Part shown: piece after piece, positions 11,291 through 23,130 of the stretch
Numbering within the stretch: the stretch's first letter is position 1
Layout of the letters: the number at the start of each line of letters is the position of its first letter
Assembly (NCBI GenBank): GCA_032719365.1
Contig: CM064876.1
Location: forward strand, 59,887,864 to 59,951,863
Length of the DNA: 64,000 nucleotides
Direction of reading: 5' to 3'
Source: Prinsepia uniflora
Lineage: Eukaryota; Streptophyta; Magnoliopsida; Rosales; Rosaceae
The notes under the pieces: model-generated
What the model saw: only the letters and a program-made list of their open reading frames with translations
Databases searched by the model: none
What the model was told of the DNA's origin: nothing
Position numbers and translations under genes: made by a program

Positions 11291-12520
11291 TCCAGTCTAA
11301 CGAATCAGTTGAAAACTAAAATCAATGAAGGTAATATTGGCCTGTATAAATATATGGCCTTCAATTTGTTGAGTTTTCAATATTGCCACATGTGTTTTCA
11401 TTTCAGTCGTAAATTATAGTCTGTACGTGCTTTCTTCGTATCTCTTTATATTTTAAGGGCAAGGTATAGGGTAATATTTGCATATATTTTAAGGTAAATG
11501 TGCTTGTTTTTTATTGTTAGATATTAATTATTTTCTATATAATTGTGACTATCGGAACATTTGATTTGTGAAAGTATCATCCCCATCTGAAAATCAGACT
11601 AATTGAAAATTGTATGATTGATCATATATATATATATATATATATATTAAACATATAAAATTAATTTAAAAATTCACCATAAGCGCTTTAATTATTACTA
11701 AATAAATATTTTAAAATATACCGATGTGCAATTTGATACATTTTTACAAAATAATCTTAACCTAATTTTTTGAAAAAACAATAATTTTTTTTGATATAAT
11801 TATACAGAAGAAAATACAATAATAAATCACCTAATATTGATCGATAGAATTTACGTGCAACATGTCTAAGCGTGATTTGTTGGTTGTCCGTAGCTCATAG
11901 TTTTTGCAAAATTCCATCAATATAAATGAATCCGGCTGTGAATTCTTGTTGATAATCAGTTAACCCTTTTCGGCATTAATCGAGATTTACCGGCACTCCT
12001 CTTGCCTTCCCTATGAAATAATTATAAATTAATCTAATTTTTAGGTATGACATATAAAGTAGTCTATTTACTGTATTATCAAGATTTTTACTTTATTTTA
12101 TTATATTAATTTTTTAAATTTTTTAATACCGTTTATATTCTTTTATCAATTATGAATAAAAAACTTTCAAATTTTAAATATTAATATTTTATATTTGTTT
12201 TTTTTTTAAAATTAGTTGATAAGATAATTATAATTAAATTTCATATTTACAGATTTGTTTTAGGAATGAAAATCATTTTAGTCCACTAAACTTTTCAAAT
12301 ACTATCTTATACTTTTACAAGATTACATACTTACAAATACTTTATCTATCGTATACAATTTTTTGGTTTTATTACTAATTAATAATTATCTGTAAACTAG
12401 TAATTATCTACATATTCCTAACTTATCATTCGAAGATTTCTTCTGATTTTGAGATGCTTCATTAAGATCAACTCAACCATGGTCTCCTTTTAAAAAAAAA
12501 CTTGCGCAAATTTTTTTATT
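11291..12520. other. AT-rich intergenic DNA, no gene seen
   Basis: The sequence is strongly AT-rich with many stops in all frames and an (AT)n microsatellite at 11624-11647. No coding, RNA-gene or transposon signature was recognised. Confidence 0.6.
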
Positions 12521-12627
12521 CTTAGGATTTGCGATTGGCAGATGAGTCGAAACAGAACACAGACCGTGAAGAAGACTGGTTTGACGAAGCCACGAACATA
12601 ACTCCAACATGCACAAAAAATTGTTGC

Positions 12628-13059
12628 TCAAATAGATGTTGCCGTAATAGGGAAGCTCTGTTGCTCCTGAGACATACTACCATATTCTGTACACACTCCG
12701 TAGCGAAACAGGAGATCACAATGATGTAGAGCAGTCTCACCGTGTTCTGCAATACCAAATACCAAAGGATCCAATTTTACTAACCGACAATAATACTGGG
12801 AAAAATTGTCGATTCTATCTTGACAGTCTGTAGTTACCTGAAACTGATGTTTGTGTCCATCGTAGACTTTGTCACTTGAATCGTATAATTTGTCGAGGAA
12901 GAGAAACTTCCTTAAACCGTATTTATGGGTCCAACGGCAAAGGCTGATGAATGCGAGGATTGCGAATAGCATAAGGGTAAGAAACAACATCGGAAGGCCT
13001 GCTGTGGTTGGCCTAGCAGTCGGAGCAGGAGCTGCAGGAGAGGAGGAAGTGTGTGACAA
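12628..13059 (-). CDS. Unidentified ORF with one predicted membrane segment
   Basis: This is a 143-residue open frame beginning MSHTSSSPAAPAPTARPTT. The low-complexity S/P/A/T start is followed by a hydrophobic stretch at residues about 22-42 (LPMLFLTLMLFAILAFISL) and a basic flank (RWTHKYGLRKF). It therefore looks like a small single-pass membrane protein or the first exon of one. The remainder has scattered Cys and His but no motif I can name. It lies in unique AT-rich DNA between two retrotransposon blocks. Base composition here is less AT-rich than the flanks, which mildly favours coding. It could equally be a gene fragment or a chance frame; no promoter or homologue was recognised. Confidence 0.3.
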   Translation of the reverse strand: MSHTSSSPAAPAPTARPTTAGLPMLFLTLMLFAILAFISLCRWTHKYGLRKFLFLDKLYDSSDKVYDGHKHQFQVTTDCQDRIDNFSQYYCRLVKLDPLVFGIAEHGETALHHCDLLFRYGVCTEYGSMSQEQQSFPITATSI

Positions 13060-13343
13060 GTGGGATGCCGTTGGCTAAAACGAAGAAGATGGACAATGAA
13101 AGACCAGTCCTCCATATGGCAAAGGAAATTGGGAAGAGATGGTGGAGGACAGTGCAGGAAAGAATGGAACATGAACTCCATTATGTACCTAACAAAATTT
13201 GAGCCTACACGTAAAAGGTAAATTAAACAATGTTGCATACTTAACTCCCCATCCAAATAAGATACATACATGTTAATGACTTACGGTAGGTAAATTATAC
13301 CAAATCTACTTACATGAATAACTCATAATAACTATCGTAGGTA

Positions 13344-16300
13344 TGACCAGACCTAACCTAGAAAAATCATAAAACTTGTGAAGGGTACTACTCCAGTCTG
13401 ACAAATTCATCTAAAAAACCCAAATTTACCCCTTAACACGTGTCAGACAAGAGATGGTTCACTTAAGTACAAAAGTCCAAATAGTAACAGAACCATTAGA
13501 CAGAGAGAATACGATAAAAAAAAGTACAAAGATCCTACTATGTGGATAAAAAATGCGCAAACTGGAAGTGAGCCCAAGTCCTAAGTTTGCCCCGTCACCT
13601 ATGCCACAGTTTGGAGGGTAAGTGGAAATATGAAAATGTGAGTGGACCAAAATAAAAATAAGTAGTTATAATACAATAATCAAGAAAACAGGATTTACCC
13701 TCCAGTTTCCAAGACATGCATGCATATAAGAAAAAAATCAAGTCAAATGTTTAACCATAAAAATGCATATAAAATACCCACAGTCCACATTTCACTGAAA
13801 TACCCCTGAGTAAAACCACAAGGAAAAATACCTTGGACTTCACAACCAGTAACCAAGATACCCCATCCCCCATACCTGACCATTGCCAACCGAAACTCTG
13901 ACTACGCGTAGAAAATCTTAGGATATGTGAAGCCTTGCTCCGGACGTCTGAGCATAAACCATGGCATCCCTGCCTCAAGATCTGTGGAACCCCACTCTGA
14001 ACATCTAAGAGCTGGTCAAATTTCCCGAGGATGGTCAACTGTGGATATAGTCAAAGTATAAAACCAAAAACATCATTGCAAAAACATAACTTTGACTCAA
14101 ACTCCAAGTCAAAACATTTAAATCAGGGCCCAAGCCCAAAATACTTCTTCCACACAAATCCATAAAACATGTGTTCAGAACAATAAAAAAATGATTAATC
14201 AAAAACCATAAATCCATATATCAATGAAATAATATCTAGAATACATATTCAAATCATTCAAAATAGTTCTATACGTATAAAAGATAGTTTTGAAAGTAAA
14301 TGTTCACTCACAGTCAAGCTAGTAGCTCATTCCTTAGCTGCGGGCTCCACAAAAGTCTCTAATACGTCCTCGCCTGTCAAAGTAACAACCAGGGGTCACC
14401 AATAACATAAATAAACTCGTACATAAACCCCAAGATAATACAGTGTCTCGAACATGCAATTCGTGAAACAAAACACCAAAAAACTGATCCCAGACAAACT
14501 CTAATCGACTTGAAACCACCGCTATTGGGTTCAGCTCACCGAAACCTTTTGAAAAAGGTAGTTATACCTCGAGATTCATGCTTATGCACCGCTACATGTC
14601 GAAGGAAGGCAGTGGCCTTCCCTGAGCACCACCCATGTGCACTGGTGTCACCCGTTGTCGTTAATGACAAGACCAACACCTAATATACCTGAAAAGTCAA
14701 TTTTGGTCCTGTTCCTGTCTGACAAGTGGTATAAAACTTTGATTTTTACTCTCAAACCTTGCTAGACAAGGGATACTTGCCTTCACTTCTGTGCTTATTT
14801 CAATTCATGCCTCCGCTTTCTAACAACCTCGAATCTCGTGCAACGGTCCTAAAGGGTTGTCAAAACAAAAAAAACGTGTGAGTGGACAAAAAAAAAAATC
14901 TTTCAAAACCTAGTTCAGAGTAAACATAATTTACCCTCCATTTCTAAAACTATGCATGCATATGAAAACCATCAAGTATAATGAAAACAAAATGAAATTG
15001 TAAACCTCGAATTACGAGTAGTATTCGTAAATCAATCAGTATCAAAAAACCTACCAATATGGAATATCAAGGTATAAAAGCCACAATCACAATATCTAGG
15101 CACAACAATCACAACTCACAGAACCAACCCCTCATCTAAGATAAACATCAATCATCATATCCTAGCACTACTGGTAGGCTGAGCACTCGGGGAAAAGAGT
15201 TTTTACCTCGACGTCTGAGTGGGGACTAGCCCAGGAAAACGAGCTTTAGCTTGACGCCTTCAAGTCGTCCCTAGTCTCAAGAAAAGGAGCTTTACCTCGA
15301 CATCTGAGACTACTTATCATAATAACGGTCTCGAAAAAAGGAACTTTACCTCGACATCCGAGATTAACCAATAAGGTCGACATCCCGACAAGGGTTAGCC
15401 ATAACACAATCACGTCGCATATATGTATGTCAAGAATCCCATCTCAAATACTAAGGAGAGATAATCACGTAATTCACATCAATTCCAAAATCAAGATCAA
15501 AAATCCAAATCAATAGCAAAACCCGGGCCTACGCCCACTTCACAAAAATAGTCAAAAACCTCATAAAACGAGCCATTAAAATATCTCGTAAAATCATATC
15601 AAAATCCCAACTTATCAATCATCATCAAATAAAATAAACATGGAATATAAAGTAATAACCCATTATTCAAAACTCGGTAAAAGTCCCAAAGTCAATAAAC
15701 CCAATTTCCTCGCAAAACGTGTGAAGTTACGGTTTTTGAAAAATCATTAAAATCCATAAAAGCCCATATAAAATACAATACCACCAAATTACACGTAAAA
15801 GTCATTTTTGGAATAAAACCCAATTCTCACAATTTATTATCAAGTCAGAACACAACATATAGTGAACTCCTCGTAAAACGTGCCTCGAAACGTATTCGAA
15901 AATCATTCAGAATCATGAAGAAATCACCCAAACTTCAATATCACAAATTCACATATCATAAATCACATTAAATTTGATTCCACAACTGAAATGATATTCG
16001 AAGATATAATTTACGAAAAATCTCATAAATCGTGCAATATAATAATAAGATATTCATAAAATCACCAAAACACATCAAAATTCACATAATATTTCAATCT
16101 TTCAAACATCATGAAAATTTCATAGAAAACCATTTAAAAGGCACATATATACATGCATAATAATGTTTTTTTTAAAAACCATAAATTCCACTCACACACC
16201 GTCCTCGCAGGTGAATACCAGTTTGTACGTTGTTCAGAACATTCTGCAACCACTATTTCCTATCAAAGTAATACCCAAAGGTCATTAACAATCCATATAA

Positions 16301-18151
16301 GTTTATATATAAACACCCCTTAAACTCCAAAATAGTAAACACATCTCGAGGATAAAAATACTCAAAACTATAACGAAACGACCTTTGATTTGCCTGAAAC
16401 CACCACCATTGGATTCATCTCATTGAAACCTTTCAAAAAAGCCTGACCCCATCTCAAAATTCGCGTCGATGCACTGTCACGCGCCGATGGAAGTCCGGCG
16501 TCTTTTCCCACACGCCGCCACGCTCTTGTTGACATTAGCCTAGCTGATGTGGCACCCGGCCACGTGTCTTAACAGCCAGACATGCATGCCACATGGGGCC
16601 CTTGACACATTCCATGTGGCATCACAATCCACCTGCCACGTGTCATGACGTCCTCATGTTGTCACCTGGTGACATCATCATGACGTCAGTAATCGCTGGA
16701 AGGGATGACTGACGCCGCCATGGGTCGTCGTCGCGGCTGCCAGAATCCGCCATTAACGGCCCATTTTCAAAGCTTCACATATCCCTCATTTCTTATCCAA
16801 ATCTTACAAATTTTATATATAAATCTATCTACTTAAGTCAAGGAATCCAAAGATATGGCATTCCAAAGTTTCAGACAACTTTCCTTCGAGTTTCTCCGTG
16901 CTTAGCTCCAACCGTTCGACGTTCTGGTTTCACCTCATTACTTCTCTCCCTCTCTTTCTTTTCCTTTCTTTTTCCTCTTTTTTCTGGTTCTCTCTTCTTC
17001 TCCTCTTTTCTCTTTAATTTTCATTCTTTTTGGCCGATCCTTTGAAACAAACACACATAAACATACCCCAAAACAAACGGTGCATGCACCACAATTAGAA
17101 ACGGGCAGGTGTCACAACCTCAAACAATCCACCCAAAATATCTCATGTAAAAGACTAAAATGCCCTTGGGTGAAAAATGACCAAAATGCCCCTAGAAGGT
17201 CTAGGGCAGTAACTCAATCAACCAACCTTTGATTTTCGTAAAATACCTATCCACAAACTCAAAATTCCAAGACCTTCGTAACTGTCTTCTTGAAAGATAC
17301 AAAAAATATACACATCAAAATTCAATTGTTTGACTTATAAGGGCAAAATTGTCTTTTCCCATTAATTTTTTGAATTTTATTTTCCTCGATTTTCTAGGTC
17401 GTTACAGTCAGTCCCTATTGATGTGACACCTTGGTGACGTGGCATGCTGGTATGGAATCTTGCCATGTGGCATGATGAAGTCACCTTGTGGTGTTATGCT
17501 GATTTCAGCCCTCGTCGGAGAAAATGGTGGTGCCGTAGTAGCCACCTCCGCAACCGCTGCCGTTAACTGGCTAGAAATCGCCATTTTAGTCCTAAAATTC
17601 AAACATCGATAACTCCCTAATTTCTCAACCAATTCCAACAAATTTTAAATCAAAATCTATGAACTTTATCTCAGGAATCAAAATCCAGCCTAGAATTAAG
17701 AGAAAATACCTAGATTTCAAGATATGAGCTCTAGAAGTTACGAGTTCCTTCCTTTTCGTGTACCAGTCGTGTCCACACTATTCTACCTTCGAAACTGGGT
17801 TACTTATGACTGTTAGGGTCCAAGGAACATGATCCTAGTCTTGGTTTAACCTAAAAATGTCCCTAAATTGAAAGACAAATTATGGGTTTGTTTTGTGGGT
17901 TGCACGGGCTAGGTAGAGAGAAGAAAGATGGATGAGGTGATAGTGATACCATGAAAGTGTGGTTCCTAGCCACCTACCAAAAAATATCCTACTTTCCAAG
18001 CTTCTCAAAAAGCCTCTCCCCAAAATAGAAACCTAGTGAATGTACATAAGGGAAAAATGGTCTAAACGTGCTAAAAGTTCTTAAAAATCCCCAAAAAAAA
18101 AAAACCCTTAAAATCTCGAAAAACTCGTATTTAAAAATCTGGGTCATTGCA
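13344..18151 (-). mobile_element. 3' LTR of gag-only element H, interrupted by a solo LTR
   Basis: On plus it begins TGACCAGACCTAACC and ends GGGTCATTGCA. The piece without the nested insert is about 2.06 kb. It matches the LTR beginning at 19909 over its first part. Immediately to its right (18152 onward) the minus strand carries a purine-rich tract and the CGAGGACAAAATTTC segment that precedes the 3' LTR in related elements. The 5 bp to the left, 13339-13343, are AGGTA; the partner duplication cannot be checked because the other end of H is lost. Confidence 0.75.
14665..17406 (-). mobile_element. Solo LTR H2 (2.7 kb) nested in the H 3' LTR
   Basis: On plus it begins TGACAAGACCAACACC and ends CTAGGTCGTTACA. 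Flanks are GTTAA (14660-14664) and GTCAG (17407-17411), which agree at three of five bases and differ by transitions only, so the duplication is weak. The start and end match the LTR termini of the other copies. It contains the inverted frame (GTGTGAGTGGAC at 14876-14887, TTCCACTCACAC at 16186-16197) and long-loop hairpin units around 15180-15370. Confidence 0.65.
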
Positions 18152-18899
18152 ATCCACCCATCTTAAAGAAATTTTGTCCTCGCACCTATCTATGATCCTG
18201 CCACAGAACAACTACAAATGGAACAATCACCTAGTGTAACACCATGTTTGTGTGTAACACCATGTTTGTCTGATCCCATATTCGAATAGACCGCTCACCA
18301 AGCTCAAAATCCTCTTCGAGTTTGTCTGATCGCTCTACTAACATGTGAGACTTATCAAACATGTATGCATGAAGCATAGAAATCAAAAATAGCTCCCGAA
18401 CCCTATAGAACTCTAGAGATAAAGCCATCACGTACACTACGAAGCATATCCTCTCGGTAAACTGCAAAGGTCAACCGATCTACGTCTACCAAAACATACA
18501 ATCTCGGATCAATGCACTCATTACCAACATAACATTGGTCAAGGTACAAATACCCATATCCCAACCAAGTGGGTTCAACACCCGATCAGCCAAAAGCGTA
18601 AACCCTCTTTAAGTAAAAAGAATGTGTGGCCTAGAATTCAACAACACTCAAGCCACACAACTAAAGAGAGGAAAAGTACCAGTCACAACACCTGGTGTAG
18701 CACGAGCCACTTGTTGCGTAATAACATACACATGTGCTTGTTCACCTAAGGGTCGGTCACGTCCCCTCTAGCCACCACCGACCCTGCCAGTCCCAGGAAT
18801 CGTCACCTGACCCTCAGCTGCTATGGTCAATAAGGGCATCATCATCTACTGAGCCTGTTATGGTCAATAAGGGCATCATCATCCCAACTAGTAGCACCA

Positions 18900-19830
18900 C
18901 ATTTCGGATGATAGGGCCACTCGCGCTTGAAATGCCCAAGCTCCCCATAAAATAAACAACTAACCTCATAACTTCGAGTAGATCATCCACCCTATCACTA
19001 CCTTTGGTCGCCAAAACCCGCACGAGTACTGCTAGAATAACTGAAGCTGGAGGTACCCTTCTTTTAAGCTCTTAAGTAAAGGACTCATCCTCCTAATGCT
19101 CTCGACGTCGACCAAAACCTTCATAATATTGTCTAGGTGGCAAACTCGACTCTACCTTGGTGGCCCCATTTGACAACTCCCAAAAGGTAGTAAAGGAATC
19201 AGCTGCTACAATCGTCCGAATCTCATATCGCATGCCAAGTCGAAAGCGGAGACACTTGTTGTCCTCTCTTGCGACATCCCTCGGTGTAAAACAAGATAAA
19301 TCCACAAACCTTAGCTCATATTGAGCAACTGTCATGTCTCCCTGCTGTAGCTATAGGCGCTTGACCTCCTTGGAATCACGGTAGGACTGTGGATAAAACT
19401 GCTCCACGAAACGTTTCCGGAACGTCTCCCATGTCATTGTGCGGGCATCGTAGCCTGTCCTTCTTAGTGCATGCCACCATCGACACACAGAATTGCTCAG
19501 AAGAAAGGTGGTAAGCGGTACCATCCGCTATGGAGGACATAGTATCATTTCAAAAACTTCCTATACTTGAGTACCCTAATCGTTCGCCACCCTAGGTCTG
19601 CCCTACCCGTGAATGTGGGGCTCTAACCCTCAGAGACACTTCAATCTCCAAACTCCTAGAGGTCTCCCCACCTTGAAGTACAACATGTAGGGCCTAACCC
19701 AACGGGTCCAGGGTTGACCATGAGAACGACTCTAAATTTGGATAGTAGGTACTCCCTGAGGCCTCTGCGATGTCTTCGTATCTAGACCATGTATGGAGGC
19801 CACGATGTGGAGGCATCATAATATGAAAAT
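18900..19830 (-). pseudogene. Gag of element H (degenerate)
   Basis: The best-preserved part is 19335-19093, an 80-residue open frame with the Tekay-type gag segment MTVAQYELRF, then REDNKCLRFRLGM and a WELSNGATKVE segment. These parallel the gag of element E (YEQQF, EEDKCRRFEQG, LRELSDAAIRVE). Upstream the frame is broken by many stops. The zinc knuckle around 18921-18965 is damaged: it reads CLFYGELGHFKREW, so the second and fourth cysteines of the CCHC box are replaced by Y and W. Confidence 0.7.
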
Positions 19831-19895
19831 ACACAATCAGTACCAAATAGACACTAAACACTGAGTATGTAGCCCTCCGAAAATTAACCTAGTGT

Positions 19896-19905
19896 TCTGA
19901 TACCA
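19896..19905 (-). promoter_or_regulatory. Primer-binding site of element H (tRNA-iMet type)
   Basis: On minus the sequence is TGGTATCAGA, three bases from the LTR end at 19909. This is the usual plant initiator-methionine tRNA primer site and fixes the orientation of H as minus. Confidence 0.8.
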
Positions 19906-19908
19906 AAT

Positions 19909-21625
19909 TGACAAGACCCAACCTAGAAAAACCATAAAACTCCTGAATGGTCATGCTCCCGTCTGACAAATCCATTAGAAAAACCCAAATTTACCCCTTA
20001 ATAGGTGTCAGACAATGGATGATTCACCTAAATACAAAATTCCAAATAGCAATAGAGCCAATAGATAGAGATACAATAAAAGGTACAAGGATCCTAATAT
20101 GAGGATCAAATATGCGTAGGAAAACCAAAATTGAGCCTCCACCTTAAGTATGCCCCTCACCTACGCCACAATCTGGAGGATAAGTATAAACATGAAAATG
20201 TGAGTGGACCAAAATTAACAATTATAACACAATAATCAAGACAAAAAGATTTTCCCTATAGTTTCCAAAACATGCATGCATATAAGAAAATTATCAAGTC
20301 TATCATTTAACCATAAAAGTGCATATAAAATATTGAGGGTCCATATATCCCTGAAATACCCCAGAGTAAATTCATCGGAAAAAACACCCTGGACACCATG
20401 ACCAGTAACCAAGATACCCCATCCTCCATAACTGACCATTGTTGACTGAAAACCTATACTATGTGTAGACAGTCTCAGGATCTACAGAGCTCCACTCTGG
20501 ACATCTGAGAATAAACGATGGCATCCCTGCTCAGAATCTACGGAGCCCCGCTCTGGATGTCTGAGAGTTGGTAAAATCTCCCGAGAATGGTCAACCGTGG
20601 AAACAATCAAAGTATAAAACTCAAATAATCATTTCAAAAAAATAAGTTTGACTCCAACTCCAAGTCAAAACATTTAAAATACTGAGGGTCCATATATCCC
20701 TGAAATACCCCTGAGTAAATTCATCGGAAAAAACACCCTTGACACCATGACCAGTAACCAAGATCCCCCATCCTCCATAACTGACCATTGTTGACCGAAA
20801 ACCTGTACTACATGTAGACAGTCTCTGGATCTACAGAGCTCCACTCTGGACATCTGAGCATAAACCATGGCATCCCTGCTCAGAATCTGGGAGCCCCGCT
20901 CCGGATGTCTGAGAGTTGGTAAAATCTCCCGAGAACGGTAAACCGTGGAAACAATCAAAGTATAAAACTCAAATAATCATTTCAAAAAAATAAGTTTGAC
21001 TCCAACTCCAAGTCAAAACATTTAAATCAGGGTCAAAGCCCAAAACACTTGTTCCACACAAGTCCATAAAAGCATGTGTCTAGAACAGCAAACAAATGAT
21101 TAATCAAAAACTATAAATTTGTACATCAATGCAATCATATCCAGAATACGTATTCAAATCATTTAAAAAAATTCTATATGCATGCAACATAGATTTGAAA
21201 GAAAAGGTCCACTCACAATTAAGCCAGCAGCTCACTCTTGAGCTGTGCACTCCTCAGAAGTTCCAGGAGCGTTTTTGCTTGTCAAATTAACAACCGAGGG
21301 TCACCAATAACACAAATAAGCTCGTACATAAACCCCCCCAAAATCCTGGGATAGTACATGTGTCTCGAACACGGAATCTGTGACTTAAAATGCCCAAAAC
21401 TACCCATAAATGTACTATGATTGGCCTGAAATCACCACTAATGGATTCAACTCGTTGAAACCTTTTAAAAATAGGTCGACTGTACTTTGAAATTTTCATC
21501 CATTCGCTACCAATGCATGACGTCACCCATTGATATCAACCGCTAAACGTCACCTGGTGACGTCAGCGCCTGTTAATGTGTCATCATGCTGACGCCAGCC
21601 CCTGTAATGTGGCATGCTGATGTGG
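19909..21625 (-). mobile_element. 5' LTR of element H, incomplete
   Basis: It begins on plus with TGACAAGACCCAACC and matches the 3' LTR at 13344. It is interrupted at 21626 by LTR I and its outer end is not found to the right of I, so it is truncated. It carries a 349-bp tandem duplication (20332-21029) and the inverted frame TGTGAGTGGACC (20199-20210) with GGTCCACTCACA (21206-21217), a perfect 12-bp pair. Confidence 0.75.
20332..21029. repeat. 349-bp tandem duplication inside the H 5' LTR
   Basis: The segment containing GAGGGTCCATATATCC occurs at 20335 and again at 20684, 349 bp apart, and the two copies stay similar through the AAGTTTGACTCCAACTCC segment. The H 3' LTR has only one copy, so the duplication arose after insertion. 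Confidence 0.85.
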
Positions 21626-23130
21626 TGACAGGATCCATCCCGAAAAAAACATATTTTAAACTATGTCTAGGCCCTGCTTCTATCTGACAAGCAATGCAGA
21701 ATTCCAAAATTACCCTAAACTTGTCAAACAAGGGATATTCACCTTATCAATCATATATCTGCCTCTCGTTCAGTCCCGAACTTCTTGCAACAGCCCTGGA
21801 GGGTTTTAAAAACCACGAAAACTGTTGAGTGGACAAAAATAAAGGTTTTTAAAAAACATAGTTCGAAAAATAGCATTTTACCCTCCATTTTTTAAAACTG
21901 TGCATGCATATAAAAACCTTTTGAAACTTAAATCAAACAGAACACATTCAACGACCTGGAAAAACGTGTAAACTGACCGTGATGCAAAAACATCAGTAAT
22001 CACAACAACCAACACACAAATCATCACAATTGTCAATACAAAGATATCACACTAATCACATAATCAATCCACAATCAACCCATCCTCGATGCACCACATC
22101 AGTCACCATGTCCACTGCACTACCGGTAGGCACATTACTTAGGATCTGGAGCCCAGCTCGACATCTGAGTTTGGACCTCACACACTCACTTAGGATCTAA
22201 AGCCTAACTTGAAGTATAAGTGAGAACTGAATTAGGATCTGAAGTCCGGCTCGACGTCTGAGTTAGCACCAAACTAGTCTCAGGATATAGAGCTCCTAAC
22301 TCGACGTATGGCACTACTAACCACATATCCATAACACATAATCAAAACCATAATCAGAACCTCGGGCCTAAGCCAAAACCCACAATTCAATCAAAACTCC
22401 GTAAAACGCAACATCAATGGTCTTTTCCACATAAAAATTATCTAATAATGAAAATAACCCAACATCAAGGTTATTTCCATCATGAATATCGAGTAAAATA
22501 TTATTAAAAACTTTACCCAAATCCACAAATAAAACAAAATCTGAGAGCATATACTCGAGAAAGCCTCGTAAAACGTACCATCGAAGCTCCCATAAAATGA
22601 TCCAAAAATCATGTGAAAATCACTAAGAATCCAATATCACAATTATCTCACGTCATAAATCATATTCAATTCGGAACCACAATCAAAAGGGAATTTGAAA
22701 ACAAAATTTACAAAAAACCTCGCAGAACATGCAATAAAGTAATAATTAAATATAAAATTACCGTAGAACATATCAAAATTCCAATCGCCCAAATATCATA
22801 AAAAACACATTTAAAACTCATAAATATGCATGCATATTATTTTAATAAAAATAAACGTCCATTCACACGTACCTTATACAACCAAACCAACCACACGTCT
22901 TCTCATAAAATCCAAGAATATAAATTCCTGCCAAAAATCACCTTGAAGGGTCACTAACCATGCTAATTAAGTCACGTGAATCCCATAATATCCGGGATTT
23001 TTAAACTAGTTAAAATAACACCTAAACTTTAAAACATTAGAAACTGTCCCGAAACAATGTTTGATCGCCTCAAAAATTGTACCGTTCGGTTCGTAAGATC
23101 AAAAACTAAAAGTTTCGTGTTGACTGAATT
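21626..23130 (-). mobile_element. Truncated LTR I nested in the H 5' LTR
   Basis: It begins on plus with TGACAGGATCCATCCC, a variant of the common LTR end. It carries the inverted frame in mutated form (TGTTGAGTGGAC near 21823, GTCCATTCACAC at 22857-22868) and hairpin units at 22140-22310. No TTACA end is found; recognisable LTR sequence stops near 23130, where gene-flanking DNA begins. The right limit is therefore approximate. Confidence 0.65.

Larger units (their letters stand above)
18152..19908 (-). mobile_element. Internal region of element H (gag only)
   Basis: Only 1.76 kb separates the two LTRs. The minus strand starts with a primer-binding site and gag and ends with a purine tract next to the 3' LTR. 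No protease, RT, RNase H or integrase motif was found, so H is a non-autonomous terminal-repeat-with-GAG type of element. The region is decayed by stops. Confidence 0.7.

Noticed and set aside
19896..19905. TGGTATCAGAG-type sites as tRNA gene ends
   Set aside because: Only the 3' end complement is present, always next to an LTR end; no cloverleaf is near. They are primer-binding sites.
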